From an uncultured Eubacteriales bacterium (GTDB taxonomy: Bacteria > Bacillota > Clostridia > Oscillospirales > Oscillospiraceae): a DNA stretch of 64,000 nucleotides. This document shows, piece by piece, positions 23,965-32,193 of the stretch. The notes under the pieces were generated by a model, which ran no database searches, had not been told where the DNA came from, and saw nothing but the letters and a program-made list of their open reading frames with translations. The position numbers and the translations under genes were made by a program. Location of the stretch: NCBI GenBank assembly GCA_900552015.1, contig URXY01000002.1:1-64000 (forward strand). Reading direction: 5' to 3'. Positions within the stretch are counted from its first letter, which is position 1. Every line of letters begins with the position of its first letter.

Positions 23965-25083
23965 TCACTTCTCAGATTTCATCTTCTCCCGTGCGGCGAG
24001 TCGGTGCTCGATATCGCCTTGCAGAAGCTGCGAGATCACCGCGGCCAGCGGGATAAAAAACACGATACCGATGATACCGAACAACTTTCCGCCGAGCAGT
24101 GCGGCCAGCAGTGTCCACAGCGGAGAAAGCCCCACGCTACCGCCGACCACATGCGGGTAGATGAACTGGTTTTCAACGAACTGCACCGTCTGGTAAACAA
24201 GGAAGCACAGTATCGCCTTCTCCGGCGCGGCCAGCAGCGTGAGCAGTACGCCGATCAGGCAGGATGCAAACGCGCCGATATACGGGATGAACGCGAATGC
24301 CGCTGTCAGCACAGCCGTCAGCGCTGCGTAGGGGATGCGGAAGACGGAAAACGCGAGAAAGATCAACGTGCCGAGGATCAGCACCTCGATGCACTGACCG
24401 GAGAAAAACTTTGCATAGGTGTCGTGCGTCAGCTTTGCGATGCGGCAGATACGGTCCGCCGTCCTTTCCCTGCAATAGGCGTACAGAAAGCCGCGGCTCT
24501 GCCTGCCGAGCTCCCGCCGCCCCAACAGCACATAGAACATGATCACGATCGCGAACACGGCGTTTACTGTGACAGATACCGTTGAGCTTGCCAGATCGAC
24601 GACCGACCCGATCACGGCCCCCGCGCCGGTGAAGAGCTTTTCCACTGCCGTCTTCCAGTCGAACGAGGACGCAAGTTTGGTCAGCTCCGTGGTGTCGACG
24701 CCGTAGCTGCTCAGCAGCGCCACCCAGTCGGGCCAGTTTTCCTTTACGAGTCCAGCGATGCTCCGGACCGATGCGGCCAGTTGCGGGATCGCCAGCACGC
24801 ACAGCAGGAATACCAGCACCGCGACACAGAGCATCGTCAGTGTCAGGCTCAGGGCGTCGACCGTTTTTTCCTTCATCTTCGGGAAACGGGCCGTGAGCCG
24901 CCGCGCAATACCGAGCATCGGAACACTCAGCACGAACGCAAGCAGGAGACCCGAGACCACCGGCGACAGGATCCCTGCCAAAACGCGGAAAAAGTCCGCC
25001 ACTTCATTCAGGTTAGTCAGCGCGGCAAAAAGCGCCACGCCGAAAAAAATCAGAAGCATCTGCTGCTTGAGTTGTTTATTCAT
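23965..25083 (-). CDS. AI-2E family transporter
   Basis: About 372 residues with 7-8 membrane helices and family patterns (FFRVLAGILSPVVSGLLLAF; VLLGRRELGRQSRGFLYAYC; FIPYIGAFASCLIGVLLTLL; GLSPLWTLLAALLGGKLFGIIGIVFFIPLAAVI). ATG 25083 has GGAGAG upstream inside the end of the hemolysin-type gene, with 8-nt overlap. The family exports varied small molecules or ions; substrate unknown. Confidence 0.88.
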   Translation of the reverse strand: MNKQLKQQMLLIFFGVALFAALTNLNEVADFFRVLAGILSPVVSGLLLAFVLSVPMLGIARRLTARFPKMKEKTVDALSLTLTMLCVAVLVFLLCVLAIPQLAASVRSIAGLVKENWPDWVALLSSYGVDTTELTKLASSFDWKTAVEKLFTGAGAVIGSVVDLASSTVSVTVNAVFAIVIMFYVLLGRRELGRQSRGFLYAYCRERTADRICRIAKLTHDTYAKFFSGQCIEVLILGTLIFLAFSVFRIPYAALTAVLTAAFAFIPYIGAFASCLIGVLLTLLAAPEKAILCFLVYQTVQFVENQFIYPHVVGGSVGLSPLWTLLAALLGGKLFGIIGIVFFIPLAAVISQLLQGDIEHRLAAREKMKSEK

Positions 25084-26356
25084 GGGCCATCTCTCCAATC
25101 AGCGCAGTCTCCACCTTTTCACCGGCGTGCGGCCGCTGTGTGACGCGCAGCTCCTCGATGCGGTGATGATCTACTTTGACAACAAGCACATCAAGATCAT
25201 CGTAAGTAAAGCGGTCGCCGCTCTCCGGCACACCGCCGCAGCGCTCCATCACCCAGCCGCTGACCGACACCATCTCCGAGTCAGTCTTGAGGTGGAAGAA
25301 ATCGGCAAAATCGTCAAAGTCCATCCCCGCATCCACAAGATAGGTGTGCTCCGCCATCTCGCGGATGGGGATATCCTCCTGCTCATGCTCGTCCCAGATC
25401 TCGCCCACCAGCTCTTCGAGGATATCCTCCATCGTGACAATGCCGCAGGTGCCGCCATATTCGTCCACCACAACGGCAACGTGCGTCTTGCCCTGCTGCA
25501 TCTTTTTGAGCAGCAGGCTGATCGGCTCATTCTCCGGTACAAAGATGGCAGGTGAAAGCAGCTCGGCGATCGGCTTGTCGGTCACGCCGCAGCCAACGTA
25601 AAAGTCCTTGCGGTGGACGGTGCCGAGGATATGGTCGATGGAATCCTGGTAGACCAGCAGGCGGGAATACTTGGTATCGGTGAACAGCGCGGCAGCCTCC
25701 TCCCGGCTCGCCGTGACCGGCAGCGCCGCGAGGTCCACGCGATGGATCAGGATGTCCTTTGCCTGCTGCTCGGAAAATTCGATGGCGTTGCGCAGCAGCT
25801 CGCCCTCGCTTTTGTCGATGCTGCCGCCCTGCTGGACCTCGTCGACGAGCATCAGCAGCTCCTCCTGCGACATTTTGCTCTCGCTGTTCAGGCGGAACGC
25901 CTTCGCCAACAGTTTTTTCCAGAGGGAGAAGAGCAGATTGAGCGGCAGCAGCACCCAGATGAGTACCCGCAGGATGGGTGCTGAGAACATGGCAAAGCGC
26001 TCCGCGCAGTCCTTAGCGATGCTTTTGGGCGAAATTTCGCCGAAGATCAGCACCACCACCGTGACGACCACAGTGGAGATCGTCGCGCCCGCGTCGCCGT
26101 AATGGCGCACAAAGAGCACCGTGCCGATGGAGGCCGTCGCAATATTAACGATGTTGTTGCCGATCAAGATGGTAGAGAGCAGCCGGTCATACTGCTCCAA
26201 AAGCCGGCACGCAAGCGCAGCATTGGCATTGCCCTTCTCAGCAAGGGTCTTGAGCCGCGTAGTGCTGGCAGAGGAAAACGCGGTCTCTGTAGCGGAAAAG
26301 TAGGCGGAAAACAGCAAACACACCGCCATAGTAATGATACAAGTTGTCGTTGACAA
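25076..26356 (-). CDS. CNNM/CorC-type hemolysin family protein
   Basis: About 426 residues. The N-terminal DUF21/CNNM membrane domain contains FSAYFSATETAFSSAS, TILIGNNIVNIA and LIFGEISPKSIAK. A CBS pair follows (ILGTVHRKDFYVG; VVDEYGGTCGIVTMEDILEELVGEI) and then a CorC/HlyC C-terminal domain. Likely Mg2+-related transport or homeostasis. A TTG start at 26356 is preferred because AAAAGGAG lies 8 nt before it; a GTG at 26422 has no RBS. A leader ORF lies upstream. Confidence 0.88.
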   Translation of the reverse strand: MSTTTCIITMAVCLLFSAYFSATETAFSSASTTRLKTLAEKGNANAALACRLLEQYDRLLSTILIGNNIVNIATASIGTVLFVRHYGDAGATISTVVVTVVVLIFGEISPKSIAKDCAERFAMFSAPILRVLIWVLLPLNLLFSLWKKLLAKAFRLNSESKMSQEELLMLVDEVQQGGSIDKSEGELLRNAIEFSEQQAKDILIHRVDLAALPVTASREEAAALFTDTKYSRLLVYQDSIDHILGTVHRKDFYVGCGVTDKPIAELLSPAIFVPENEPISLLLKKMQQGKTHVAVVVDEYGGTCGIVTMEDILEELVGEIWDEHEQEDIPIREMAEHTYLVDAGMDFDDFADFFHLKTDSEMVSVSGWVMERCGGVPESGDRFTYDDLDVLVVKVDHHRIEELRVTQRPHAGEKVETALIGEMAHE

Positions 26357-26436
26357 GATAAAAGCTCCTTTTCTGTCGTCTGTCTGAATCGTCAAAACTT
26401 CCAAATAAGCGTAAAAAAGCACGTCCGCCCCGCTTC

Positions 26437-26514
26437 TTAGCAGCGCAGATATGCTTTCACAAACAGATGACAGATCAGGTGGCTACTGTGATAGTCACTG
26501 CCGTCGGTATCCAT
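26437..26514 (-). CDS. 25-codon leader ORF
   Basis: ATG 26514 follows AAGGAGG at ideal spacing and encodes 25 residues (begins MDTDGSDYHSSH, ends KAYLRC). It lies in the ~190-nt leader between a good promoter and the hemolysin-type gene. It ends 80 nt before the TTG start. A strong RBS on such a short ORF suggests a leader peptide or attenuation control. No matching family is known to me. Confidence 0.5.
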   Translation of the reverse strand: MDTDGSDYHSSHLICHLFVKAYLRC

Positions 26515-26550
26515 ACGGGCACGCGTCCTCCTTCGTTTCAAATTGATGGT

Positions 26551-26579
26551 ATTGTACCAGACGCTCCCAGTACCGTCAA
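26551..26579 (-). promoter_or_regulatory. Promoter for the leader ORF / hemolysin / AI-2E operon
   Basis: Minus strand TTGACG (26579-26574), 17-nt spacer, TACAAT (26556-26551). Confidence 0.7.
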
Positions 26580-26634
26580 GCAAAGAAACTGTTAAGAGAC
26601 GGACCGGTTATTGCATTTGTTGTCATACACGGAA

Positions 26635-26742
26635 TTACTTGGACAGTTGAACGCGCATCAACTCAATCTCCGTACCATCAGTGAGTATGAGGGTATACAC
26701 GACTGACTGCCCATCCTCCAAGATGAGATGACCGCATGGCTG
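26635..26742 (-). pseudogene. C-terminal gene remnant
   Basis: 35 codons ending LTDGTEIELMRVQLSK then stop, bounded upstream by an in-frame stop, with no start or RBS. Protein-like composition suggests the tail of a lost mobile-element gene. Confidence 0.4.
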
Positions 26743-26745
26743 TCA

Positions 26746-27033
26746 ACCGGTCCCTCGTTTTATATCCTCGTTTTGCCAATCACGTTGTTCGCCGAGGAGC
26801 CGTATATCAAAGCCCGCCCCAACAAGGACATCGACAACGCATGCATGTTCCCGCGCTGCGGCGTGACACTGAACCTCCCTTGGCCCTGTGTGCGGTTAAT
26901 ATACCACTGACCGGCTGAATTTAGAGACACAGACTCAACCAGAATCGTTCACCTTGCTGCGCATATTCTTCGCTGCTGAAAACAATAAGACCGTTCCCAC
27001 TTTTATCTCGAAAATATTTTGTCTTCTTTAAAA
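26746..27033. other. Non-coding scar
   Basis: No intact gene. One plus-strand frame reads EEPYIKARPNKDIDNACMFP and could be another fragment, but has no start signal. From about 26971 the sequence begins to resemble the segment from 29444. Confidence 0.35.
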
Positions 27034-27083
27034 GAATCAGTAGCTTTCCGGCGCAAGGTGTGGTATGTGTTGTGGCTGCCAAA
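27034..27083 (+). repeat. Shared leader repeat, copy A
   Basis: 50 nt matching 29497-29546 with two differences; weaker similarity extends about 60 nt upstream. It directly precedes a GGAGG and the ATG at 27097. A shorter related stretch starts the window (positions 3-23). Confidence 0.75.
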
Positions 27084-27096
27084 AGGAGGTGGCGCA

Positions 27097-27255
27097 ATGC
27101 AGGACTACATGAAAGCGCTCCAAAAACAGTTCGACCGGCAGGAGTTCGATGACCTGCGCGCATTGGTATCAGCATTGCAATTGCATTTTTGTTCTATCGT
27201 TTACTCAGTATGCCCGTACACACATTTCATGTTTTCACGGCAGTTGGCACAGTGA
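27097..27255 (+). pseudogene. N-terminal fragment of a mobile-element gene
   Basis: Good RBS (AAAAGGAGG) and start, reading MQDYMKALQKQFDRQEFDDLRALVS, the kind of start seen in DUF6809-like genes. The frame then runs into unrelated sequence and stops at 27255. The same FDRQEFDDL segment recurs at 23874. Confidence 0.5.
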
Positions 27256-27292
27256 TTCTACAGTTACTGGTCACGTTGCAAGCCGCACCTCC

Positions 27293-27862
27293 GTTGTCTA
27301 CTACGTTCTTGCTTTGGTTATCGTTATTTCCCTTGCTTTCATTGTATTTGGTGGTATTAAGCGTGTAACCAGATTTACTGATAAAATGGTACCTGTCATG
27401 GCAATTGGTTATACGTTGATGGTACTGTTTTTAATCGCTGTAAACTTTAACAGAATTCCCGATTTCTTTGTTGCTGTTTTCAAAGGCGCTTTTACCCCAG
27501 ATGCAATTTTTGGCGGTATGTTTGGTGTTGCTTTGATTCAAGGTATTAAGCGAGGCCTTCTCTCCAATGAGGCTGGCATGGGAACTACCAGTATGGCCGC
27601 TGCTTCTGCAGACACCAAGCACCCTTGTGAACAGGGATTTGTTCAAGCTTTATCTGTATTTTTGGATACGTTCATTATCTGTAGTATGACTGGTTTTGTT
27701 ATCACAATGGGTGCTATTTGGGAAAATCCTATTTATGACTGGAGTACGATTAAATCATCCATCATAGATGTATTTGCTCAATCCATTGCCGTTCTAATGC
27801 CCGGAACTGCTTTTGATGAATTTTCAATTATTTTCGGCTGTATGGCATATGCAGGAATGTTC
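27293..27862 (+). pseudogene. Internal fragment of an alanine:cation symporter (AgcS)
   Basis: About 190 codons matching the middle of AgcS/AlsT symporters: FGGIKRVTRFTDKMVPVMA, FGVALIQGIKRGLLSNEAGMG and QGFVQALSVFLDTFIICS. The N-terminal helices and C-terminus are missing, and it is visibly AT-richer than its flanks. It reads in frame into the relaxase fragment, making a chimeric 317-codon ORF. Confidence 0.75.
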
Positions 27863-28102
27863 ATGGATCGAATCGACCGTGGAGAACAGCGTCCGCCTTC
27901 GGTCATGCTGGTGGCCACACGGCTGCTCTACCACATGGGCAATATTTTCCGGGACAACGCCCCTGCTATGCCAACGGTCGGTGGCATCCAAATCGACCGC
28001 AAGCGGCTGGCGCAGCTGCGGCAAAAGCGCGTCGCCCTCGGTCACAAGCCGGACGATCATGAGTTGGAACAGCAGCAGGGATATACGATGCAGATCCGTT
28101 GA
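27863..28102 (+). pseudogene. C-terminal fragment of a MobA/MobL-type relaxase
   Basis: 79 codons with NIFRDNAPAMPTVGGIQIDRKRLAQLRQKRVALGHKPDDHE, the C-terminal pattern of plasmid/element relaxases (ends xxMGHKxDDHE). The relaxase catalytic domain is absent. GC-rich, fused in frame to the AT-rich symporter fragment. Confidence 0.6.
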
Positions 28103-28197
28103 TCCTGCAAATGCAAAAGGTAACACAAATCATGTGTATGCTTTGTACTGCTGAAGTTGATAAGGCTTTTTCAAAAGCGCATTCTGTTGGAAACGGC

Positions 28198-29304
28198 TTA
28201 TCCCATCACAACGAACATGGCAGCCAGAAGAATCACCAGAAATGCAAAGCTGATCCCAGAAAAAAGAAAAAGGAACTGTTTTCCACCATTAGGAACGCGG
28301 CGCGTATATTCCCGAAACGTAATGAGGCTTGCAAGAGACGCCACCAGCGTCCCTGCGCCGCCAACATTGACGCCGACCAGAAGCCCGCAGGCATCCTGCG
28401 TGAAGCGGCTGAGTAAAATGGCGGCAGGGACATTACTGATGATCTGGCAGGTAAGCGCGGAGACCAGCATGGTTCCGTGGGACAAAAGGCGGGCAAACAG
28501 TGCCTGGATAGGTTCCATCCGGGCAAGGTTGCCGGAAAAGGTGAAGAACGCGGCGAAAGTGGCCAACAATCCCCAATCTACAGTTTTCAGCGTATGCCGG
28601 TCCAACAGCCAGAGTGCCAGAACAATGACCGTCAAACCAAGGACATAGGGTACCAGCCGCAGCACCATGGCAACGGCTAAACAGAATAGTCCACCATAGA
28701 TAACGGCTCGGCATGAGTCTACCGTGACCTGTGCTTCCGGCACGGAAAGCTGTTCTTTTGGAAACACTAAGCAGCACAGGAGAATGAGAACAGTAGACAG
28801 GATGAATGGCGGCAGCATTGCGGAAAAAAACATCTTTGCGGAAAGGTCGTAATAGCTGAAAAGATAGAGATTCTGCGGATTGCCGAAGGGCGTGATCATT
28901 CCGCAGAGATTGGCAGCGCAGTTTTGCAGAATGAACAGAAGCGCGGCGTGCTTTTCCTGACCGGTAGAGGAAAGCACAAACCAGCCAAGCGGCAGAAAGG
29001 TCAGCAAGGCGGTATCATTGGTCAGGAGCATAGAGCCGAACATGGTGATAACCACCAGCGCCGTACACACGCCCCGGACAGTGGAAAAGGTATGTACCAT
29101 CCGCTGGGAAAGAGCGGAAAAGATATGCATATCCCGCAAAGCACCCACCACTGCCAGCACACAAAACAGGCAAGCAAGCGTCTTGAGGTCATAATAACCT
29201 AAGTAGTCCCTATCAGGCGGAACAAAAAATGCCGTTACAACTGCGGCCAGTAATGAAATGACCAGCATGGCATTGGCGCGGCACCAAGATTTGACCTTAC
29301 TCAT
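28198..29304 (-). CDS. ArsB/citrate-transporter-type anion permease
   Basis: About 368 residues with 10-11 membrane helices in the ArsB/NhaD ion-transporter superfamily pattern: GVCTALVVITMFGSMLLTNDTALLTFLPLG, ANLCGMITPFGNPQNLYLFSYYDLS and, in the second half, LTCQIISNVPAAILLSRFT and GVNVGGAGTLVASLASLI. The two inverted halves with TND and SNVP motifs are intact. ATG 29304 follows AAAGGGG; an upstream start at 29409 is less likely. Flanked by scars and an integrase, so possibly acquired cargo. Substrate unknown. Confidence 0.8.
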   Translation of the reverse strand: MSKVKSWCRANAMLVISLLAAVVTAFFVPPDRDYLGYYDLKTLACLFCVLAVVGALRDMHIFSALSQRMVHTFSTVRGVCTALVVITMFGSMLLTNDTALLTFLPLGWFVLSSTGQEKHAALLFILQNCAANLCGMITPFGNPQNLYLFSYYDLSAKMFFSAMLPPFILSTVLILLCCLVFPKEQLSVPEAQVTVDSCRAVIYGGLFCLAVAMVLRLVPYVLGLTVIVLALWLLDRHTLKTVDWGLLATFAAFFTFSGNLARMEPIQALFARLLSHGTMLVSALTCQIISNVPAAILLSRFTQDACGLLVGVNVGGAGTLVASLASLITFREYTRRVPNGGKQFLFLFSGISFAFLVILLAAMFVVMG

Positions 29305-29496
29305 AAAAAGCCCCTTTGCGTGAAAAATGTAGAATTCTGTATGGACACTTCTGCGAAGAAGATAACACATTTTCAAATGATTTACAATGGCACTCCGTTG
29401 ACCTAACAAACGCTAAAGGCAGTTCAAAACTTGTGTACATTTTGCGCTGCTGGAATCAATAAAAGCATTTTTAAAAAAAATTCGATTTCTTTGGAA

Positions 29497-29546
29497 GAAT
29501 CAGTAGCTTTCCGGCGCAAGGTGTGATATGTGTTGTGGCTACCAAA
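29497..29546 (+). repeat. Shared leader repeat, copy B
   Basis: 50 nt matching 27034-27083 with two differences, here ending just before the RBS of the integrase gene. Confidence 0.75.
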
Positions 29547-29562
29547 GAAAGGAGCGATGCTC

Positions 29563-30716
29563 ATGGCAAAGAAACGCGCCAACGGCGAGGGCAACATCCG
29601 CAAGCGGTCTGATGGACGCTGGGAGGGTCGCTACACCGCAGGCTATCACCCCGAAACCGGAAAGCGCATCATCAAAAATGTACTTGGTAAGACGCAGGCG
29701 GAATGCAAGGCGAAGCTAAAGAAAGCCATTGAGGAGAGCCAGTCATTGGACGTCGGCCGCGCCGATGAATACACGGTTGTCGCTTGGCTGCGGACGTGGT
29801 TTGAATTGTATGCCAAACCACACATTCGCCCATCCACCATGAACTACTACCACCGGAACATCGAACAGCATATCATCCCTGCTATCGGGGATATCCCGCT
29901 GAATAAGCTCACCACCCGTGACCTGCAAAAGCTCTACAACGATCTGCAAAGCAATGGCAGGTTGCGAAAGGTACAAAAAAGGAAAAACCCGGACTGAGCA
30001 ATTCCACTGTGCGCGGCATCCATATGATGCTGCACAACGCCCTTGACCGGGCGGTGAAGGAAAAACTCATTCTCAGCAATCCCACGGAGAACTGCATCAT
30101 CCCTAAAATTGAAAAACAGGAGATGAATATCCTTCATCCAGACCACATCAGCGCATACCTTGACGCCGCTGAGCAGCGCGGCGCGCTCCCCATGTTTTAT
30201 CTGGAACTGGTCAGTGGATTGCGAAAAGGTGAACTGGTGGCGCTCCAATGGAGCGACCTCGACGAAGCCAACTGCACCATCTCCGTCAGTAAGCAGGCTA
30301 GCTGGGACACAGAGGGGAACCTCATTCTAAGCCAGCCTAAAACCGGAAATTCCATCCGCGAGGTGTCTATCTCGCAGGATGCCGTGGAGCTGCTGAAGCA
30401 GGAACACGCCAAACACCCCGACGATCCGTGGATGTTCCCATCCGGCAGAACAGGAGAAATGTATCACCCCGACTCGGTGGTAACACTCCGCAAGCGGATC
30501 CTCAAGGACGCGGGGCTGGAGCATATCAGGTTCCACGACCTGCGTCATACGTTCGCGACCCTGGCACTCCAAAACGGGGTGGACGTCAAAACCGTCAGCA
30601 GCATGCTGGGTCACTACGACGCGGGATTCACCCTGCGAACCTACACCCACGTCACACGGCAGATGCAGCAAAAGGCCGCAGAGAAAATGGGCAGCTTCAT
30701 GGCACAGATCCGATAA
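29563..30716 (+). pseudogene. Tyrosine integrase, frameshifted
   Basis: The first frame (to a TGA at 29995) carries the AP2-like arm-binding domain (GEGNIRKRSDGRWEGRYTAG) and SAM-like core-binding domain (IRPSTMNYYHRNIEQHIIPAIGDIPLNKLT). The second frame from 30009 carries the catalytic domain, with Arg in SGLRKGELVALQW, HxxR in FHDLRHTFATL, GHY and the nucleophile in LRTYTHV. The frames join at A6 (29975-29980); one extra A, or -1 slippage, would restore VQKKEKPGLSNSTVRG. All catalytic residues are present, so slippage could still give active protein. It lies beside tRNA-Thr. Confidence 0.8.
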
Positions 30717-30731
30717 GTCCCGCAGGCAAGC

Positions 30732-30773
30732 AGAGCACCGGAAAGGAAGCAATTTCCTCTCCGGTGCTCTTTC
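30732..30773 (+). terminator. Terminator after the integrase
   Basis: 10-bp outer arms (30732-30741, 30761-30770) followed by TTTC. Confidence 0.7.
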
Positions 30774-30921
30774 ACCCTTTCCGTGCATTTCCGCGTACCC
30801 ATGGGGCATGAGCTGGCAGTAGGCGGCAAAGCCGCTGACTGCCAGCCGATGTGGGCCACGGTGTGGGGCAGGCAGTTGACTCACATTTTGGCCCACACCA
30901 TTTTCAGCGTTTTTGCAACAA
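30774..30921. other. Spacer between integrase terminator and tRNA-Thr
   Basis: No gene. Contains imperfect repeats of GGCAGT/GCCAGC type that could bind the integrase; the attachment core is not resolved. Confidence 0.3.
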
Positions 30922-30956
30922 AAAAGCATCGAAAACCGAAGTTTTCGATGCTTTTT
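30921..30956 (-). terminator. Terminator of tRNA-Thr
   Basis: 15-bp perfect stem (30922-30936/30941-30955) immediately after the tRNA 3' end on the minus strand, followed by T-rich sequence. Confidence 0.88.
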
Positions 30957-30958
30957 GG

Positions 30959-31031
30959 AGCTGGTGGTGTGACTCGAACACATGACCTGCTGATTACGAA
31001 TCAGCTGCTCTACCGACTGAGCTACACCAGC
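30959..31031 (-). tRNA. tRNA-Thr (anticodon CGT)
   Basis: 73 nt. Acceptor GCTGGTG pairs with CACCAGC plus discriminator U, D-arm AGCTCAGTCGGTAGAGCA, anticodon loop TTCGTAA reading CGT, and T-arm GTTCGAGTC. CCA is not encoded. Its 3' end faces the integrase 240 nt away, a usual integration arrangement. Confidence 0.93.
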
Positions 31032-31113
31032 ACATTCATTCAAATGCAAATGGGATTATAGCATATACGACAGGGCTCGTCAAGTGATTTTGAAAATTTT
31101 CCGCCCCCGATTT

Positions 31114-32193
31114 TCAGGGCGCGCGGCGGCGCTTGCGGCGGATGCGGTTGATGTGGCGCTCAAAGTCGCCGCTGCCGATGAGCTCTGCGAGCACATACTG
31201 CTCGAAGACCGGTACCGTGCAGGAGTAGAAGCCAACCTCGCGGCGGAAGCGCTCGGCGAGCGCGGGCGGCAAGACCATATAGCCCACACGCATCGACGGG
31301 GCGATGGTCTTGGAAAAGGTATTCATGTAAATGACGGACTGTTCGGGTTCAAGCGAAAAGAGCGTATCCTCGCTCTTTGTGGACACGCTGAATTCCGAGT
31401 CGAAGTCGTCCTCGACGATATAGCCGCCGCGCTCCTTTGCCCAGCGGAGGTATTCGCGGCGCTTGCCCGCGCTTGCGGTCACCAGGCTCGGGAAGCTGTG
31501 GAACGGCGTGACGTGCAGCACCGTTGCCTTTGCGCGGGCAAGCTCATCCGATCGGATGCCGTCGCTGCCGAGGCGCAGCATCTCGCACGTAACGCCGTGG
31601 GCCTGATACACACGGCGAATTTTGTCGTAGGACGGGTCTTCCAGCGCAAAGACGCGGCCGCGTCCCAAAAGCTGCACGATGAGCCCGTAGAGATACTCCG
31701 CGCCCGAGCCGATGACGATCTGCCCCGGCTGCACGCTGATGCCGCGCGAGCGCGAGAGGTACGACGCGATGGCCCCGCGCAATTCCGCGCAGCCGTTGTT
31801 CGGGGACTTTACAAGAATGCTCTCGCCGTACTCGCTGAGCACGCGCCGCATCGTTTTGGCAAGCGAGGGGAACGGGAATTCATCCTGTGCACCGTGGAAG
31901 GCGCCCACACGGCGCACCGTCTCCGTTTCCGAAACGGGAAAGCAGTCCGCCGCGGCAAAGCTCACAAAAAAGCCGCTGCGCTCGCGGGATTCCAAATACC
32001 CCTCGTCGCACAGGATCGCCAGCGCGTGCTCCACCGTGATGACGCTCACGCCCGTTTCGCTCGCGATGAGCCGCTTGCTGGGCATCTTCGTCCCCAGCGG
32101 GTAAACGCCGCCCACAATATCGCGCCGCAGTTGATGATAGAGCTGCAAATAGGCACTCTGCGCGGCGCTCTTGTCGATGTGGTAGCGCATCAC
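31114..32193 (-). CDS. MocR-like regulator (GntR HTH + aminotransferase domain), short
   Basis: 359 residues. N-terminal GntR-type winged helix (YLQLYHQLRRDIVGGVYPLGTKMPSKRLIASETGVSVITVEHAL), then a fold-type-I aminotransferase-like domain with VEDDFDSEF and the PLP Lys in YMNTFSKTIAPSMRVGYMVLP. Full-length MocR/PdxR proteins are usually about 450-500 residues; this ends HINRIRRKRRRAP, losing the C-terminal small domain, so it is truncated or a short subfamily. Start overlaps the lgt stop (ATGA). Confidence 0.85.
   Translation of the reverse strand: MMRYHIDKSAAQSAYLQLYHQLRRDIVGGVYPLGTKMPSKRLIASETGVSVITVEHALAILCDEGYLESRERSGFFVSFAAADCFPVSETETVRRVGAFHGAQDEFPFPSLAKTMRRVLSEYGESILVKSPNNGCAELRGAIASYLSRSRGISVQPGQIVIGSGAEYLYGLIVQLLGRGRVFALEDPSYDKIRRVYQAHGVTCEMLRLGSDGIRSDELARAKATVLHVTPFHSFPSLVTASAGKRREYLRWAKERGGYIVEDDFDSEFSVSTKSEDTLFSLEPEQSVIYMNTFSKTIAPSMRVGYMVLPPALAERFRREVGFYSCTVPVFEQYVLAELIGSGDFERHINRIRRKRRRAP

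Noticed and set aside
26728..26910. 60-codon plus-strand frames in the scar
   Set aside because: No start signals; only a short possible fragment, not a gene.
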